Positions 31,007-31,094 of a DNA stretch of 31,094 nucleotides are shown in pieces. Position 1 is the stretch's first letter. Each line of letters starts with the position of its first letter. The DNA is taken from the NCBI GenBank assembly GCA_964466455.1, contig CAYXNL010000026.1:1-31094 (forward strand), written 5' to 3'. The position numbers and the translations under genes are program-made. The notes under the pieces were generated by a model that was not told the origin of the DNA, did not search any database, and worked only from the letters and a program-made list of their open reading frames with translations. Source of the stretch: S010-25 sp964466455. Its GTDB lineage: Bacteria > Pseudomonadota > Gammaproteobacteria > SZUA-229.

Positions 31007-31094
31007 TCAAAACAGAGGAACCAGTAAAATCAGCACCAGCATCATACCAATTAGCGTCAGGTACAGATTTAGACTACCGGACTGTAACGCCTGT
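31007..31094 (-). CDS. C-terminal fragment of a membrane protein, cut by window end
   Basis: Only 28 codons and a TGA stop (31009-31007) are inside the window. They read QALQSGSLNLYLTLIGMM followed by a hydrophobic LVLILLVPLF end. An LQSGSL-type motif before a final transmembrane helix is seen at the C-terminus of proton-translocating NuoL/MrpA/HyfB-type subunits. That identity is a guess from a very short segment. Confidence 0.4.
   Translation of the reverse strand, partial: QALQSGSLNLYLTLIGMMLVLILLVPLF

Noticed and set aside
1..31094. CRISPR arrays, prophage, insertion sequences or defence systems
   Set aside because: I found no regularly spaced repeats, cas genes, transposase, integrase or toxin-antitoxin pair. 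Almost all coding sequence is core metabolism or translation.

Overview
The window is a gammaproteobacterial chromosome segment of moderate GC content from a draft assembly: there is a 100-N scaffold gap at 3476-3575. Proteins closely follow the gammaproteobacterial forms (GlnS, BirA, RppH, PcnB, ErpA). Several gene strings match, from memory, the order in Pseudomonas and relatives: birA-coaX-SPOR gene-tRNA genes; tyrS <> M23 peptidase-anmK; argC-DUF6776 gene-bactofilin-erpA, with hemJ divergent; rppH next to a HAD hydrolase; gltX next to tRNA-Ala(GGC); pcnB-folK-panB-panC. The VPIPA-type C-terminal sorting signal and the roughly 385-residue citrate synthase suggest an environmental gammaproteobacterium. 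I cannot name the genus.

Layout. 1-3475 (minus strand): truncated birA, coaX and a SPOR-domain protein, then tRNA-Thr and tRNA-Tyr, each with its own recognisable promoter. Beyond tRNA-Tyr lies a 185-bp-period partial repeat of the tRNA 3' end. 3576-6632 (plus): glnS, a 592-bp repeat-rich intergenic region, and an exported lamin-tail-domain protein with a VPIPA-CTERM anchor. 6762-10902: divergent tyrS and M23 peptidase-anmK. 10957-15050 (minus): argC, a DUF6776-like membrane protein, bactofilin, erpA and citrate synthase. 15200-17094: hemJ and rppH converge on a long hairpin, followed by a HAD-IB hydrolase. 17145-19820 (minus): tRNA-Ala, then rfbB-rfbA-rfbC without rfbD. 19987-25583: gltX, divergent queG, and ppc. 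25621-30797 (minus): O-methyltransferase-pcnB-folK, then panB-panC-panD. 31007-31094: the last codons of a membrane protein.

How the genes work together. Translation dominates: three tRNAs, three aminoacyl-tRNA synthetases (Gln, Tyr, Glu), and QueG, whose substrates include tRNA-Tyr(GUA). TyrS charges the same tRNA. Pantothenate synthesis (panB, panC, panD) and CoaX give the first steps to CoA. MepM-like hydrolase, AnmK and bactofilin concern the cell wall and its turnover. RppH and PcnB both act on RNA ends in decay. Ppc and citrate synthase feed the TCA cycle.

Most of the window is ordinary core chromosome. The parts that deserve a second look are non-coding: a multibranch RNA candidate beside tRNA-Tyr (46-161) inside an arrangement that recalls the E. 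coli tyrT distal repeats; a two-copy 131-135-bp element with terminal inverted repeats; a second two-copy GC-rich hairpin repeat; and a 34-codon ORF with a strong ribosome binding site whose end is formed by one of these elements.
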